From positions 868,001 to 932,000 of the forward strand of contig CAWBUL010000006.1 in assembly GCA_963791885.1 (NCBI GenBank): a stretch of 64,000 nt of DNA, written 5' to 3'. The stretch is from CAVSUZ01 sp963791885 (GTDB taxonomy: Bacteria > Pseudomonadota > Alphaproteobacteria > Acetobacterales > Acetobacteraceae). Positions 7,186 to 17,029 of the stretch are shown here, in pieces. Below the pieces are notes generated by a model. It did not search any database, was not told where the DNA came from, and saw only the letters and a program-made list of their open reading frames with translations. The translations under genes and the position numbers were made by a program. Each line of letters begins with the position of its first letter. Position 1 is the stretch's first letter.

Positions 7186-8799
7186 CTAATGCTGTTGTAC
7201 GACACGCAGGAATTGCTGGGTTCGCTTCTCTCGCGGTCGGTCGAGAACGGAACCGGGCGGCCCCTCTTCCACGATCACGCCTTCGTCCATGAAGACGATA
7301 CGGTCGGCCACCTCGCGGGCGAAGCGCACCTCATGCGTGACGACCAGCATGGTCATGCCGCCCTCGGCCAGTTTGCGGATCACCGATAGCACCTCGCCGA
7401 CCAACTCGGGATCCAGGGCCGATGTGGGTTCGTCGAACAGCATCAGACTTGGGTTGATCGCGAGCGATCTGGCGATGGCGACCCGCTGCTGCTGGCCGCC
7501 CGACAGGCGCATCGGCAGATGGTCCGCGTGCCCCGTCAGCCCGACCTGCGCAAGCAGAGCCATGGCCTGCTCGCGTGCCGCGCCGCGGCCGACGCCATAG
7601 ACCCGCACCGGCGCCTCCATCACGTTCTCCACGGCCGTCAGGTGATCGAACAGGTTGAAATGTTGGAACACCATGCCGATCCGCGCCTTCGCCCGTGCCC
7701 CGGCAAGGTCGCGCACCGGCTTCAGCACGCCGTTCTCGCGCCGATACCCGACCAGCTCGCCGCTGACCGTAATCTCGCCCTTGTCCAGCACCTCCAGGTG
7801 ATTGACCAGCCGCAGCAGGGTCGATTTGCCAGAACCGCTCGGCCCCATGACGGTGACGACCTCACCGCGCTCGACGGCCATGTCGACGCCGCGAAGGATC
7901 TCCCGCTTGTGGCCGCCGCGCAGCGTGTAGGTCTTGTGCACGTCCTTGAAGACGACAAAGGGCCGACCGTCGAAGACTTGTGTCGCGCGGGCGGAACGCG
8001 GAGCAGGTTCCAGAGGCTTCATTGGTATCGGCGGCGTCTGCCTTGGCTGACTCTCCCCCACCAATGCAGACGCTGCGGGGGCGAATGCCGGCATGGGCCG
8101 CTCGACGCCCAGGAAGGTCTGCAGCACGGACTTCCGGCCGCCAACCACCCGTAATTCCGGATCAAGGCGCCGTTCGAGCACGAGCTGCACCAGCGCAATG
8201 ATGGTTGTCATTATGACATACAAAAGGCCGGCAGCGATGAAGACGGTGAAAAACGCAAAGTTGGTGGCGACAATCTGCTGCGCGCGGAAGGTCAACTCGT
8301 TGACGAAGATGATGGACGCGAGCGACGTACCCTTCAACATCGAGATAGTCGCATTTGCAATCTGCGGCAGGATGGCGCGCATCGCCTGCGGCAGAATGAT
8401 CCGGCGCAGCGTCAGTACCGGCCCCATTCCCAGGGAGGCGGCAGCAATCGATTGGTTCCGGTTGACGGCGAGAATGCCGCCGCGAATGAACTCCGCCGAG
8501 AAGGCTGCCTCGTTCAGCGCGAAGCCGATAATCGCAGTGGTAATTGAATCGAAACGAATGCCGAGACGCGGCAAGGCGTCGAAGATGAACACGAGCTGCA
8601 GCAGCAGCGGTGTGCCCCGCATCAGCCAGATGTAAGTCCAGGCTATGAGGCTCAGGAGCTTGATGTGCGACAGCCGCATGAGCGCCAGCACCAGGCCGAA
8701 AAGCAGTCCGCCGATCATGGCGAACACGGTGATCTGGATGGCGACCCAGGCGCCTTGGAGCAGGAACGAACTCAGGGCATAGCCGAGGATGGCACTCAT
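7186..8799 (-). CDS. Polar amino-acid ABC transporter: permease fused to ATPase
   Basis: Residues 1-215 are a HisM/GlnP-type permease (three to five membrane segments; EAAFSAEFIRGGILAVNRNQ contains the EAA loop). After a proline-rich linker (about 225-275), residues 280-537 form a GlnQ-type ATPase: Walker A GPSGSGKST, Q-loop VFQHFNLFDHLT, signature LSGGQQQRVAIARSLAINPS, Walker B MLFDEP, and H-loop VVTHEVRFA. One chain thus carries both functions and probably works as a dimer. ATG at 8799 with AGGTGG just upstream is preferred to GTG at 8808. The binding-protein genes at 12.3-13.1 kb and 20.2-21.0 kb are likely partners. A regulatory motif of the local GntR regulon lies upstream. Confidence 0.92.
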   Translation of the reverse strand: MSAILGYALSSFLLQGAWVAIQITVFAMIGGLLFGLVLALMRLSHIKLLSLIAWTYIWLMRGTPLLLQLVFIFDALPRLGIRFDSITTAIIGFALNEAAFSAEFIRGGILAVNRNQSIAAASLGMGPVLTLRRIILPQAMRAILPQIANATISMLKGTSLASIIFVNELTFRAQQIVATNFAFFTVFIAAGLLYVIMTTIIALVQLVLERRLDPELRVVGGRKSVLQTFLGVERPMPAFAPAASALVGESQPRQTPPIPMKPLEPAPRSARATQVFDGRPFVVFKDVHKTYTLRGGHKREILRGVDMAVERGEVVTVMGPSGSGKSTLLRLVNHLEVLDKGEITVSGELVGYRRENGVLKPVRDLAGARAKARIGMVFQHFNLFDHLTAVENVMEAPVRVYGVGRGAAREQAMALLAQVGLTGHADHLPMRLSGGQQQRVAIARSLAINPSLMLFDEPTSALDPELVGEVLSVIRKLAEGGMTMLVVTHEVRFAREVADRIVFMDEGVIVEEGPPGSVLDRPREKRTQQFLRVVQQH

Positions 8800-8883
8800 C
8801 GTGGCCACCTACAGCGCAGGTCCGCCGGGACGGTGTGCAACCGTGACTGGATGTCGTTCGCCTCCATCAGCTTCCTCCTAACG

Positions 8884-8891
8884 AGGATACC
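8884..8891. promoter_or_regulatory. Degenerate copy of the GntR-regulon motif
   Basis: AGGATACC followed by ATTTATCT closely resembles the site at 21116 (AGTATACC followed by ATTCATCT), with two differences over 16 bases. It lies 85 bp upstream of the fused ABC gene. Confidence 0.4.
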
Positions 8892-8980
8892 ATTTATCTA
8901 TTTAATTGGGCAGTCAAGCGCCTGAGACGCTGGATCGCGCGCAGTGCCAGGGCCAAATGAGCCCAAATTGTTGTTTGACT

Positions 8981-8988
8981 AGTATACT
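8981..8988. promoter_or_regulatory. Putative GntR operator, ABC gene / SDR divergent promoter
   Basis: AGTATACT palindrome within GACTAGTATACTCTTTT, between the ABC gene (8799) and the SDR gene (9042). Confidence 0.65.
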
Positions 8989-9041
8989 CTTTTCCGTTCT
9001 CTTCCACGTCTGAACGCTCGGGTTGCCGCAAGGGAGACGAC

Positions 9042-10022
9042 ATGGCTCTGCTGGAGGGAAAGACGGCGCTGGTCACGGGTGGTGGCCGTGGCATCGGCCG
9101 GGGGATCGTGCTGTCGCTCGCGGGCTGCGGTGCCAACGTTCTTATCAATGATCTCGGCGCGAGCCTCGGCGGCGACGGGCGCGACAGCGGACCCGCGCAG
9201 CAGGTGCTGGCGGAGGTCGAGGCGCTCGGGGCGAAAGGCGCAATCAACGGTGATTCGGTCGCCGAATTCGCAGCCGGCCGCGCGATGGTGGAGCAGGCCG
9301 TCGCAACATTCGGGAGACTGGACATTGTTGTGCACGCGGCCGGCGTGCTGCGCGACCGCATGATTTTCAACATGACCGAGGAGGAATGGGACCCGGTCAT
9401 CGCCGTACATCTAAAGGGTCTGTTCAACGTGTTGCGGCCTGCCACCGCGCTGATGCGCCAGCAGAAATCGGGCCGCATCATCGCTTTGGCCTCGGGCTCG
9501 GCCTATGGTGATCCCGGTCAGCCGAACTACGCGGCGGCAAAGGCGGGCATCATCGGGCTGATCTATTCCACCGCAAACGCCATGGGGAAATACGGCGTAA
9601 CTGCGAATGTCGTGCTGCCTACCGGCACGACGCGAATGATCGATTCCAAGCCGGGTTCGCGGAAGATATTCGAGGAGACCGGCAAATGGCCGAGTGAGCT
9701 CGCGAAGGGCACGCCAAGAGATCCGGACAACGTGGCACCGCTCGTCTCCTTTCTTGCCTCCGAGCGTGCCGCAGCCATCAACGGCCAGGTGTTCCATTCG
9801 CACGGCTTTGGGTACACGCTAATCGACCAGCCGCGCACGCTCGCCCGCCTCGAATCCGTCAGCGCCTGGTCGCCCGAACAGCTCGCCGGTGCTTTCGACG
9901 CCTTTATGGCGAAAGACGTTCCGCCGCAGGCGGCGATGCCCTTCGCCCGCGACGTGGATCGGCTGTGCCCCGAGGAATGGCAGCCGATCGATAACGAACT
10001 CCGGTACTGGCGGCGGCGCTAA
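9042..10022 (+). CDS. Short-chain dehydrogenase/reductase (multifunctional-enzyme-type)
   Basis: 326 residues, longer than the 250 of a simple SDR. N-terminal TGGGRGIGRG binds NAD(P); NDLGASLGGDG resembles the hydroxyacyl-CoA dehydrogenase domain of the peroxisomal multifunctional enzyme (MFE-2/HSD17B4). The catalytic triad is visible: Ser in ASGSAYG, then Y-x-x-x-K in PNYAAAKAG. It probably oxidises a 3-hydroxyacyl-CoA or a secondary alcohol in the cytoplasm. The start ATG at 9042 follows GGGAGAC. It is divergent from the ABC transporter with a GntR-regulon motif 54 bp upstream, so it likely belongs to the same catabolic pathway as the MaoC and thiolase genes at 25-27 kb. Confidence 0.9.
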   Translation: MALLEGKTALVTGGGRGIGRGIVLSLAGCGANVLINDLGASLGGDGRDSGPAQQVLAEVEALGAKGAINGDSVAEFAAGRAMVEQAVATFGRLDIVVHAAGVLRDRMIFNMTEEEWDPVIAVHLKGLFNVLRPATALMRQQKSGRIIALASGSAYGDPGQPNYAAAKAGIIGLIYSTANAMGKYGVTANVVLPTGTTRMIDSKPGSRKIFEETGKWPSELAKGTPRDPDNVAPLVSFLASERAAAINGQVFHSHGFGYTLIDQPRTLARLESVSAWSPEQLAGAFDAFMAKDVPPQAAMPFARDVDRLCPEEWQPIDNELRYWRRR

Positions 10023-10059
10023 GAACCGGCATGAGGGCAGACGAGCGCCGGAGTGCAGA

Positions 10060-12225
10060 GAGCCGGTATCAGACGGATCCGCTAAGGCGGTTCTGATCCG
10101 CCCGGTCACAACCAACGCGTCGAGCGCCTCCACCCGATCCTCCAGGCACCACAGAGGGTTCACCTCCAGCGCCTGCAAATCGTCGCCTAGCGACAGCGCC
10201 GCTTGGCAACACCGCCAGATCGCCTGTGCCGCCTGGGCCAGATCGACCTTCGGTCCGCCACGCGCGCCTTCGAGCAGCGGCCGGGCGCGCAGGCTGCGCA
10301 GCATCCGCTCGATCGTCTCCGGACTCACCGGGAGCACGGCGAGGCTGACATCCTTCAGCGCCTCCACCCAGATGCCGCCGAGGCCCACCGCCAGCGTCGG
10401 TCCGAAGGTGCTGTCCACGGTGATGCCGGCCAGCAGCTCCACTCCGCGGGGCCGCATCGGGCTGACGAGCACGCCGTCAATGCCCTTCTTCGCCGCGGCG
10501 CGCCCTGCCGCGCTGATCGCGGTAAAGGCGTGCCGCACCTCGCCGGCATTGTTCAGATTGAGCCGCACGCCGCCGATATCCGATTTATGCGCGATCTCCG
10601 CGGAGCACACTTTCAGCACGACGGGATAGCCGAGCCGCTCCGCCGCCGCGACCGCCTCCGCCTCGCTCGTCGCTAGCGTCGCCGGCGCTAGAGGCACACT
10701 GGACGCCTCCAACAGGCGCCGCCCTTCCAGTTCCGACCAGGCCCCCTGCTGCCTGGGACCGGTGAAGGTCGTCGGCGCGGCCTGCGTCGTCCGCGCGCGC
10801 GCCTCGGCTTCCTGCCGCGCAGCTTGCAAGCGCATGGCGTGTCCCAAGGCGGTCAGGCCGAACTCGATGCCGGGCAGCATCCACAATCCAGTGTCGCGAT
10901 AGACCTGCCTCGGGAACGGTCCCTGCTCCAGGCAGGTCAGCCCGATCGGCACGACCGGCACTGGCGCGTTGCGCCGCATCTCGCGCAGCAGCCTCATTCG
11001 CACGATTGTCTGGTCGCGCTCTTCCGAAGCCGGCTCGGTTTGCGGGACGACGTTGAAGCCCATGTAGAGCACGAAATCGATGTTCGGATCGCGGCTGACG
11101 ATCTCAGCCACGACATCCATCGGCACGGCCGCTGTCCCGGTGTTGCGGTAGGTGTCGACCGCGGCCGTATCGAGCGGGTTCTGCACCGTCGCGAAATTCG
11201 GCAGATACGCTTTCAGCCCGCCGTCGTCTCCTTCGAGAAGGCGGGAGACCGGAGCCCACGTCCGAGGCGCGATCGGCGATGATGTCGCAGGCGCCGCCCG
11301 AGGCGCTGACCACCGCCATGCGTCCGCTGCCCAGCGGCGTTCCCTGTGCGAGGAAACCCGCAGTGATCAACAGCTCCTCCAGGCTGCGGACCCGCACGAT
11401 CCCGGCCTGGCGCAGCGCCGCATCAATAACGGCTTCGTCGCCAGCGACTGCACCGGTATGGGCGAGCGCGGCCTTTTGGCCCGCTGGTGTGCGCCCCGCC
11501 TTCACCGCGACGATCGCCTTTCCACACAGCAGCGCGCGCTCGGCGAGCGCACGGAACCGGCTGCCTTCGCGGATCTGCTCGAGGAACATCGCAATCACCC
11601 GCGTCTCGGGATCGGCGATGAGATGTTCCAGCACATCAGCGGCACGCACGATCGCCTCGTTGCCGAGACAGACGACCTTGGACAGGCCGATTGCATGGGC
11701 GATCGAGAATTTCAGCATCACAGTCGTCAGCGCGCCGCTCTGCAGCACAATACCGACGCCCCCCTTCGGCACGCCAACGGGGATTGCCTGGCCGTAGGCG
11801 GCGACGCCATCAGTCACGTTCAGAAAGCCGGGACAGTTCGGCCCCAGCAGCGTGATCCCAAGCCGCTGCGCCTGCTCGATAAGGTCGCGCTGGGCTTCAT
11901 GGCCGGCCGCGCCTGACTCGCCGAACCCGCTGCGATGACGACGGCATTGCGTACCCTCCGCCGCACCCGCATCCTCCAGCACGCTGGAAATGGCGCCGGT
12001 TGGAGCGGCGATATAGGCAAGGTCCACCGGCGCATCGAGCGCACGCAGGCTCGGGATGCAGTCCAGCCCAAAGACACGCGCGCGCTTCGGATTGACCGGC
12101 ACGACGCGGCCGGAAAATCCGATCACCGGGAGATTGGTAAAGGCGTTGCGGGACAGTACGCCTCCTCGGAGGCGCCGACGATGGCGAGGCTCTTGGGAGC
12201 GAAGAACCGTTCCAGGCATGGCGAC
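10060..12225 (-). pseudogene. Frameshifted ADP-forming acyl-CoA synthetase (acetate-CoA ligase type)
   Basis: The N-terminal CoA-binding domain reads LERFFAPKSLAIVGASEEAY in one frame (about 12140-12215) and FSGRVVPVNPKRARVFGLD in another, with further shifts near 11925-11960. The ligase-CoA domain follows (IGLSKVVCLGNEA, then KAGRTPAGQKAALAHTGAVAG) to about 11260. A different frame then carries the rest, including the ATP-grasp domain (YPVVLKVCSAEIAHKSDIGG at about 10560-10640). At least four indels break a protein of about 700 residues, and its natural stop is lost, so the last frame runs on past the end of the convergent SDR gene. Its role would have been CoA activation of an organic acid with ADP formation. 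Confidence 0.82.
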
Positions 12226-12291
12226 GCTAGCTGTCCCTACCTGACATGGCGCGCCATTCCTCAGGTCCGCGATGCCGCGTTCTCGACCGTC

Positions 12292-13146
12292 TTAATTCGT
12301 AACCGTCTTGATCGGTATGAGAGCCGACATCGAGGCCGTATTTTTCATCAGCGAAGCGAGTTCGCCCGTATTCCGCTCGATCTGCAGCCCCTCGGACACC
12401 GCCCGCAGCATCTCCGCATTCCCCTTGGGCACCACGAAGCCGCTTTCCAGGTCGGATTGTGCGTGAAGGCGTATTGCAGATCCTGTCCGCTCGCCACTCT
12501 CGCCGCGACCGAACCCAAGTCATCCATCGCGAAGTAGCTCCGGCCGTTGGCAACCTCGCGGTAGGCCGAATCCGCATCGACCGCCGGATGGAAATTGATC
12601 GGCGGCTTTCCTTCGCTGACGCACGTCTTGCTTTGCTCGGCAATCAGCAGGGCGGACGAGCCGCCCACCGTCGCCGAGCCGGTCATGCCGCACAGGCTGT
12701 CCAAATCCGTGATCTTTTTCGGATTGCCCTTCTGCACGACAGTCGACTGACCCGAATCGGTGTAGAGGATGAAATCGACTTTCTCACCGCGGTCCTTGCG
12801 ATAGGTCACGCTGCCAATCATCACGTCGGAGGCGCCGTTGAACATCGATTGCAACAGGCCTGACCAGGCGCCGCGCACGAACTGGTCTTTCAGTCCCGCG
12901 CATTTCATGGCACCTTCGATCATCTCGACCTCCAATCCGGTCAAGCGGTCCGGATTTCGCGGGATCGGCATAGGCATAGGGCGGCTGCTCCGGGGACAGT
13001 GCGATCTTCACCACTTTGCCCGCATAGCTCGGATATTTCGTCGCGACCTTGGCGGGTTCGCATTGCGGGCCGTCCGCAAAGGCAGCGCTGGCGAAGCACG
13101 CGGTCAGCAGCCCGGCGGCGCAGGCAAACTTCAGTTTTCGCAGCAA
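12292..13146 (-). pseudogene. Frameshifted amino-acid-type ABC binding protein (first copy)
   Basis: TTG at 13146, with GGGAGA nearby, opens a signal peptide (FACAAGLLTACFASAAFA) and CEPAKVATKYPSYAGKVVKI. The frame breaks near 12965 and continues as PDRLTGLEVEMIEGAMKCAG through FVRGAWSGLLQSMFNGASDV (SBP family 3 fold), then breaks again near 12445. The third frame gives GFVVPKGNAEMLRAVSEG and ends KTVTN-TAA at 12292. Two single-base indels would restore about 280 residues, the normal size. It probably fed the fused permease/ATPase at 7.2-8.8 kb. A homologous copy sits at 20.2 kb. Confidence 0.85.
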
Positions 13147-13250
13147 GACATGTCTCCCAGGAACGCATGCCAAGACGGGATCGGCAGCAGGCGCGACGCC
13201 CGCCGGAACGCGATGCATGCGGCACCTCCCTCGCCATCAATCCGGCATCT

Positions 13251-13258
13251 GGTATACT
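13251..13258. promoter_or_regulatory. Putative GntR operator (binding-protein side)
   Basis: GGTATACT, 105 bp upstream of the binding-protein gene at 13146; on the complementary strand it reads GAGTATACCAGA. Confidence 0.6.
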
Positions 13259-13335
13259 CTTTCATTATTGCCGTCAACTAGTCCAGGAAGGATAGTCAGG
13301 TTTTTGCGCGGCTTATAGGTCATAGAAAGGATACG

Positions 13336-13343
13336 AGTATACT
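13336..13343. promoter_or_regulatory. Putative GntR operator (hydratase side)
   Basis: AGTATACT inside GGATACGAGTATACTGA, one of the fullest matches to the motif, 33 bp before the enoyl-CoA hydratase start codon. Confidence 0.7.
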
Positions 13344-13376
13344 GACTATCGCCGTTTGAGGCCGGGGGAGACACGA

Positions 13377-13501
13377 ATGCCGATCGACGTTCACGTGGAT
13401 GATGCGGGAATCGCGACAATCACCATCAACCGTCCCGATCGCATGAACGCGTTCGACACGGCGCATTATCGCGATCTCTCCCGCGTGTGGATCGAGGTGC
13501 G
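13377..13501 (+). pseudogene. Enoyl-CoA hydratase/isomerase, 5' fragment only
   Basis: ATG at 13377 follows GGGGGAGA. The first 41 residues (VDDAGIATITINRPDRMNAF, then DTAHYRDLSRVW) are the classic crotonase N-terminus. After about 13501 similarity ends and the sequence becomes the 3' end of the amidase gene on the other strand. About 215 residues, including the oxyanion-hole and catalytic Glu segments, are gone, so this is a deletion remnant still attached to its operator. Confidence 0.8.
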
Positions 13502-13585
13502 CGGGATGCGGCTCGAGCAGATGATGAGCCATGTCCTGCAAACTCCGAAGACGTCCGGTAAGGCCGCGCCGCGTTCCTGGCAAAG

Positions 13586-15201
13586 CCTACGCCGCGCTTT
13601 CGCGGCAAGTAGTTTCAGACGCTGATATCGGGGCGTCAGGTCGTGCCAGGGCGTCATTCGCTCCAGCAGATGCGCGGCGCGCAGCACAGTGGCTTCGGCG
13701 AAGGGTTTACCGCCGATCTGCACCGCCAAAGGCAGCCCGTTCGGCCGAACCCCGTGCAGACCGACATCGCAGGATAGCCCGTCAAATTCCAGGGTGCTGC
13801 GAAGTTCAGCCCGAGCAGCCCGTCCCAGAGCGACATCTCATCCAGCGGGCCGGCCTCGTCGCCCGACATCGTGGTCACCAGCAAATCGATATCTTCCATC
13901 GCCGTGGCAAATTCCTGGCACAATTCGCGCCGGCGCCGCAGCGCCCGGATGTAATCCATGCTCTTCAGCGTCGTCGCCAGCGCCAGCCGGTAGCGCAGCC
14001 GCTCGCTGTATTCGCCAGCGCGCGACCGCAGCCACTCCTCGTGGATCGCCGCGGCCTCGCACGATGACGCGGTTGACTGCGCTATAGGCCCGCAAGGATG
14101 ACAGCGTGACATCGCGGATCTCCGCCCCCTCTCGGCAAAGAAGATCGAGGCTCGCCGTTATTTTCTGCTGCGTTGCCTCGCTCGCGGGACTGTCCGTCTC
14201 GAAGAAATGCCGCACGACGCGGTGCGGGACTATCCGTTCACGCCTTTCCCCAGCTCGGCGCGATAGTTTGGAAGCGGAACCTGTATGCTGGTGGGGTCGG
14301 TGGGATCGAACCCCGCCATTTCCTGCAGCAGCATGGCACGATGCAGCCGCCGTCCAGGCCATCGGCCCGATATGGTCGAGCGAATAGGCGAGCGGAAACG
14401 CGCCCGCCCGGCTGCAGAGTCCATAGGTCGGCTTGATGCCGGAGGTGCCGCACAACGCCGCCGGGCTGCAAATCGAGCCGCCGGTGTCCCGTTCCCGTCC
14501 CGCCCATGATCAGCCCGCCGGCCAGCGCGGCTGCCGGTGCCGCTGCTCGATCCCGCTGTCGAACGCGCGGGATTCCACGGGGTGCGCTGCGGGTGGCCAC
14601 GAAGTCGTCTGGTCCAGGCAAGCCATGCAGTGCGAATTCATAAAGACGCGAGCTTGCCGAGCATCACCGTGCCGGCTTGCGCCAACTTCTTGACCACCAT
14701 CGCATCCGCCGCGGGCACATGGTCCCGCAACAGACGCGAATGGCAGGTGGTCGGAATGCCGGCAGTGTCGAACAGGTCCTTGTGCGCGATCGGAATGCCG
14801 TCGAGCGGCGACGTCGGTCCGCTCGCCATGATCCGCGCCCCTGCCGCGCGCGCGTCCGCCAAAGCGCGCTCCGCCGTCACGGTGATGAAGGCCGCAACCG
14901 ACGGGTTCAGCTGGTCGATGAGCGCGAGATATGCCTTCGTCAGCTCGACCGGAGACAGCGTCTTTCGAGCGATCACCGGCCGGCTCGCCTCGGCGATCGT
15001 GATCGGCGGCGTCGGCGCGCGTGCCGGCCTGAAAATAAGTGCCGGCTCCGATGCGGCATCGCCCGGCTGACCGAGATCGGCGACGAGCCGCTCCAGATAG
15101 CCATAACCTTCATAGAGCGTCGTGATTTCCGCGTCGGAAAACGCGACACCGCTCTGCCGCACCAGTATCGCAAACGCGGCCTTGTCGATGCTGGGGGTCA
15201 T
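13586..15201 (-). pseudogene. Frameshifted amidase-signature enzyme
   Basis: ATG at 15201, behind GAGGGAGA, opens 188 intact residues, including PVELTKAYLALIDQLNPSVA and SPLDGIPIAHKDLFDTAGIP with the catalytic Lys. The frame breaks near 14640, just before the Gly/Ser-rich segment with the cis-Ser and nucleophile Ser. Later pieces in other frames are recognisable: GTSGIKPTYGLCSRAGAFPL at about 14395-14455 and LTPRYQRLKLLAAKARRR near 13590-13640. At least four indels are needed to rebuild the roughly 500-residue amidase. Its job would have been hydrolysis of an amide or of the ring-opened product of the hydantoinase-type enzyme coded divergently. Confidence 0.83.
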
Positions 15202-15307
15202 GGCTTCTCCCTCTATTAGGAACACCAGTGTCACGCTCGGCCGGGCGGGACCGATTATGGGGTGCCCCGCCTTAAGGCCGCTTGACGCGCCCCTAATTGG
15301 ATATAAT

Positions 15308-15315
15308 GGTATACT
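15308..15315. promoter_or_regulatory. Putative GntR operator, amidase / HyuB divergent promoter
   Basis: GGTATACT followed by AGTATCC; the complementary strand reads GGATACTAGTATACCA, nearly identical to the site at 21116. It is 28 bp upstream of the HyuB start. Confidence 0.7.
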
Positions 15316-15342
15316 AGTATCCAACTCAACGGAAGGGCACCC

Positions 15343-17029
15343 ATGCCGAGAACGATCCAGGTTAGGTAGAGTTCGACCCGGATCTCGCTCGAAATCTTCT
15401 GGAGCCGGCTGATCTCGATCGCTGACAAGTCGGCCGCCGCCCTGTTGCGCACCTCATTCTCGACCATCGTGCGCAAATCCAACGACTTTGCCACCGGGCT
15501 GATGGACGCCAATGGCAACTCGCTCGCCGAGAACAGCGCCGGAAATACCGTCCTTCGTCGGTATCCTGCCCCGTGCCCTGCGGCATTTCCTCACGCGGTT
15601 CCCGAAGGAAAGCTGGAAGCAAGGCGACTGTCTTTCCATCACCAACGACCCCTGGATGGCGACTCACCAGTTGCCGACTTCACGCTCGCATCGCCGATCT
15701 TCCATCGCCTGCAAGATTCGTCGGCTTCTCCGGCTCGATCGCACACTGACCCGATATTGGCGGAGCCGGGCTGGTCGTCAGACTGCCGCGAACTGTTCGA
15801 GGAAGGACTGCGTGTACTGCCGGTGAAGTTCCTGCAGGAGGGCAAGATCAACGAGCTGGCGCGCGATTTCATCACCGCGAATGTCCGCGCTGCCCGACCA
15901 GGTGCTCGGCGATCTCTTCGCCCAGGTCGCCGCGTTCCGAGGTCTGTGCCCGGCGCACCTCCGAATTCCTCGCCGATGCCGAGATCGAAATCTGACCCAG
16001 CAGGCACCCCGGCACGCTCCAGGACCGCGCCGACAAGGCCATGCGCCGCGCCATCGCGGCGGTGCCCAACGGCACGTATCGCGCCAGTCTCGAGGCCGAC
16101 GGTTTCGATGATGACGAGACGCATATCGAATGCGCCGTTACGGTTAAGAACTCGTCGCTGCATGTCGACTACGCCGGCACCTCGAAGCAGATCGGGCGCG
16201 GGCTGAATTCGGTGCTCAACTACACCTATGCGTTATCGGTCTATCCGATCAAATGCGCGCTCGATCCGCTAACGCCGCGCAACGAGGGTCCCTACCGCTC
16301 CGTCACGGTGGACGCGCCGGAGAGCGCTTGCTCAACCCGCGGTTCCCCGCGCCATGCAGCGCGCGCCAGCTCACGGGTCACCTGCTGGCCGGCGTCATCT
16401 ATCGCGCGCTGGTCCAGGCCATCCCTGACAGGGTCATCGCCAAATCGGGATCGGCCCCCACGTTACGCTCGGTCTATAGCGGCGTCGACCGTGAGGAAAT
16501 CAGAGCTTCTCGCAGGTCTTCTTCGCTTCCAGGCGGCATGGGCGGCAGCGCGCTGCAGGACGGCCATAACTGCACCGCCTTCCCCACCAACACCGGTTCC
16601 GGCAGCATCGAAGCGTTCGAGAGCATCTCGCCGCTGATCGTTTGGAAGAAGGCGCTGCGTAGCAAATCCGGTGGCGCCGGCAAGTTCCGTGGCGGGCTCG
16701 GCCAGGATGTGGAGATCGAGGTGACATCGCCGCACCCGCTCCGCCTCTCCCTGCTCTCCGACCGCCAGAAATACCCGCCGGAGGGCCTGCTCGGCGGTGA
16801 CAAGGGGGCCGCGGTCGAGATCGGGCTGCAGGACGGCACCAGCCCGCATCGGAGATCCACCCTGCTAAGACCAGGGGACCGGCTCACTTTGCGCTTTAGC
16901 GGCGGCGGTGGTTACGGCGATCCAGGCCAGCGCGACAGGAAGGCCGTCGAGGCCGATCTGCGCGCCGGCTACATCTCGGTCGAGCAGGCGTATGACGTTT
17001 ACGGGGTCCAGCGCAAGGCGGATGTGTAA
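15343..17029 (+). pseudogene. hyuB: Frameshifted hydantoinase B / oxoprolinase subunit
   Basis: ATG at 15343 follows GGAAGGG. Segments of HyuB follow in alternating frames: LEIFWSRLISIADKSAAALL and TSFSTIVRKSNDFATGLMDA; then the ITNDPWMAT stretch; FLQEGKINELARDFITANVR; ADGFDDDETHIECAVTVKNS to about 16310; NPRFPAPCSARQLTGHLLAG; and a long clean C-terminus from about 16520 (GGMGGSALQDGHNCTAFPTN through LRFSGGGGYGDPG). The family is about 550-580 residues and works with HyuA in ATP-dependent opening of hydantoin, 5-oxoproline or lactam rings. At least six indels interrupt it. The stop TAA overlaps the HyuA start (TAATG), showing they were translationally coupled. Confidence 0.87.
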
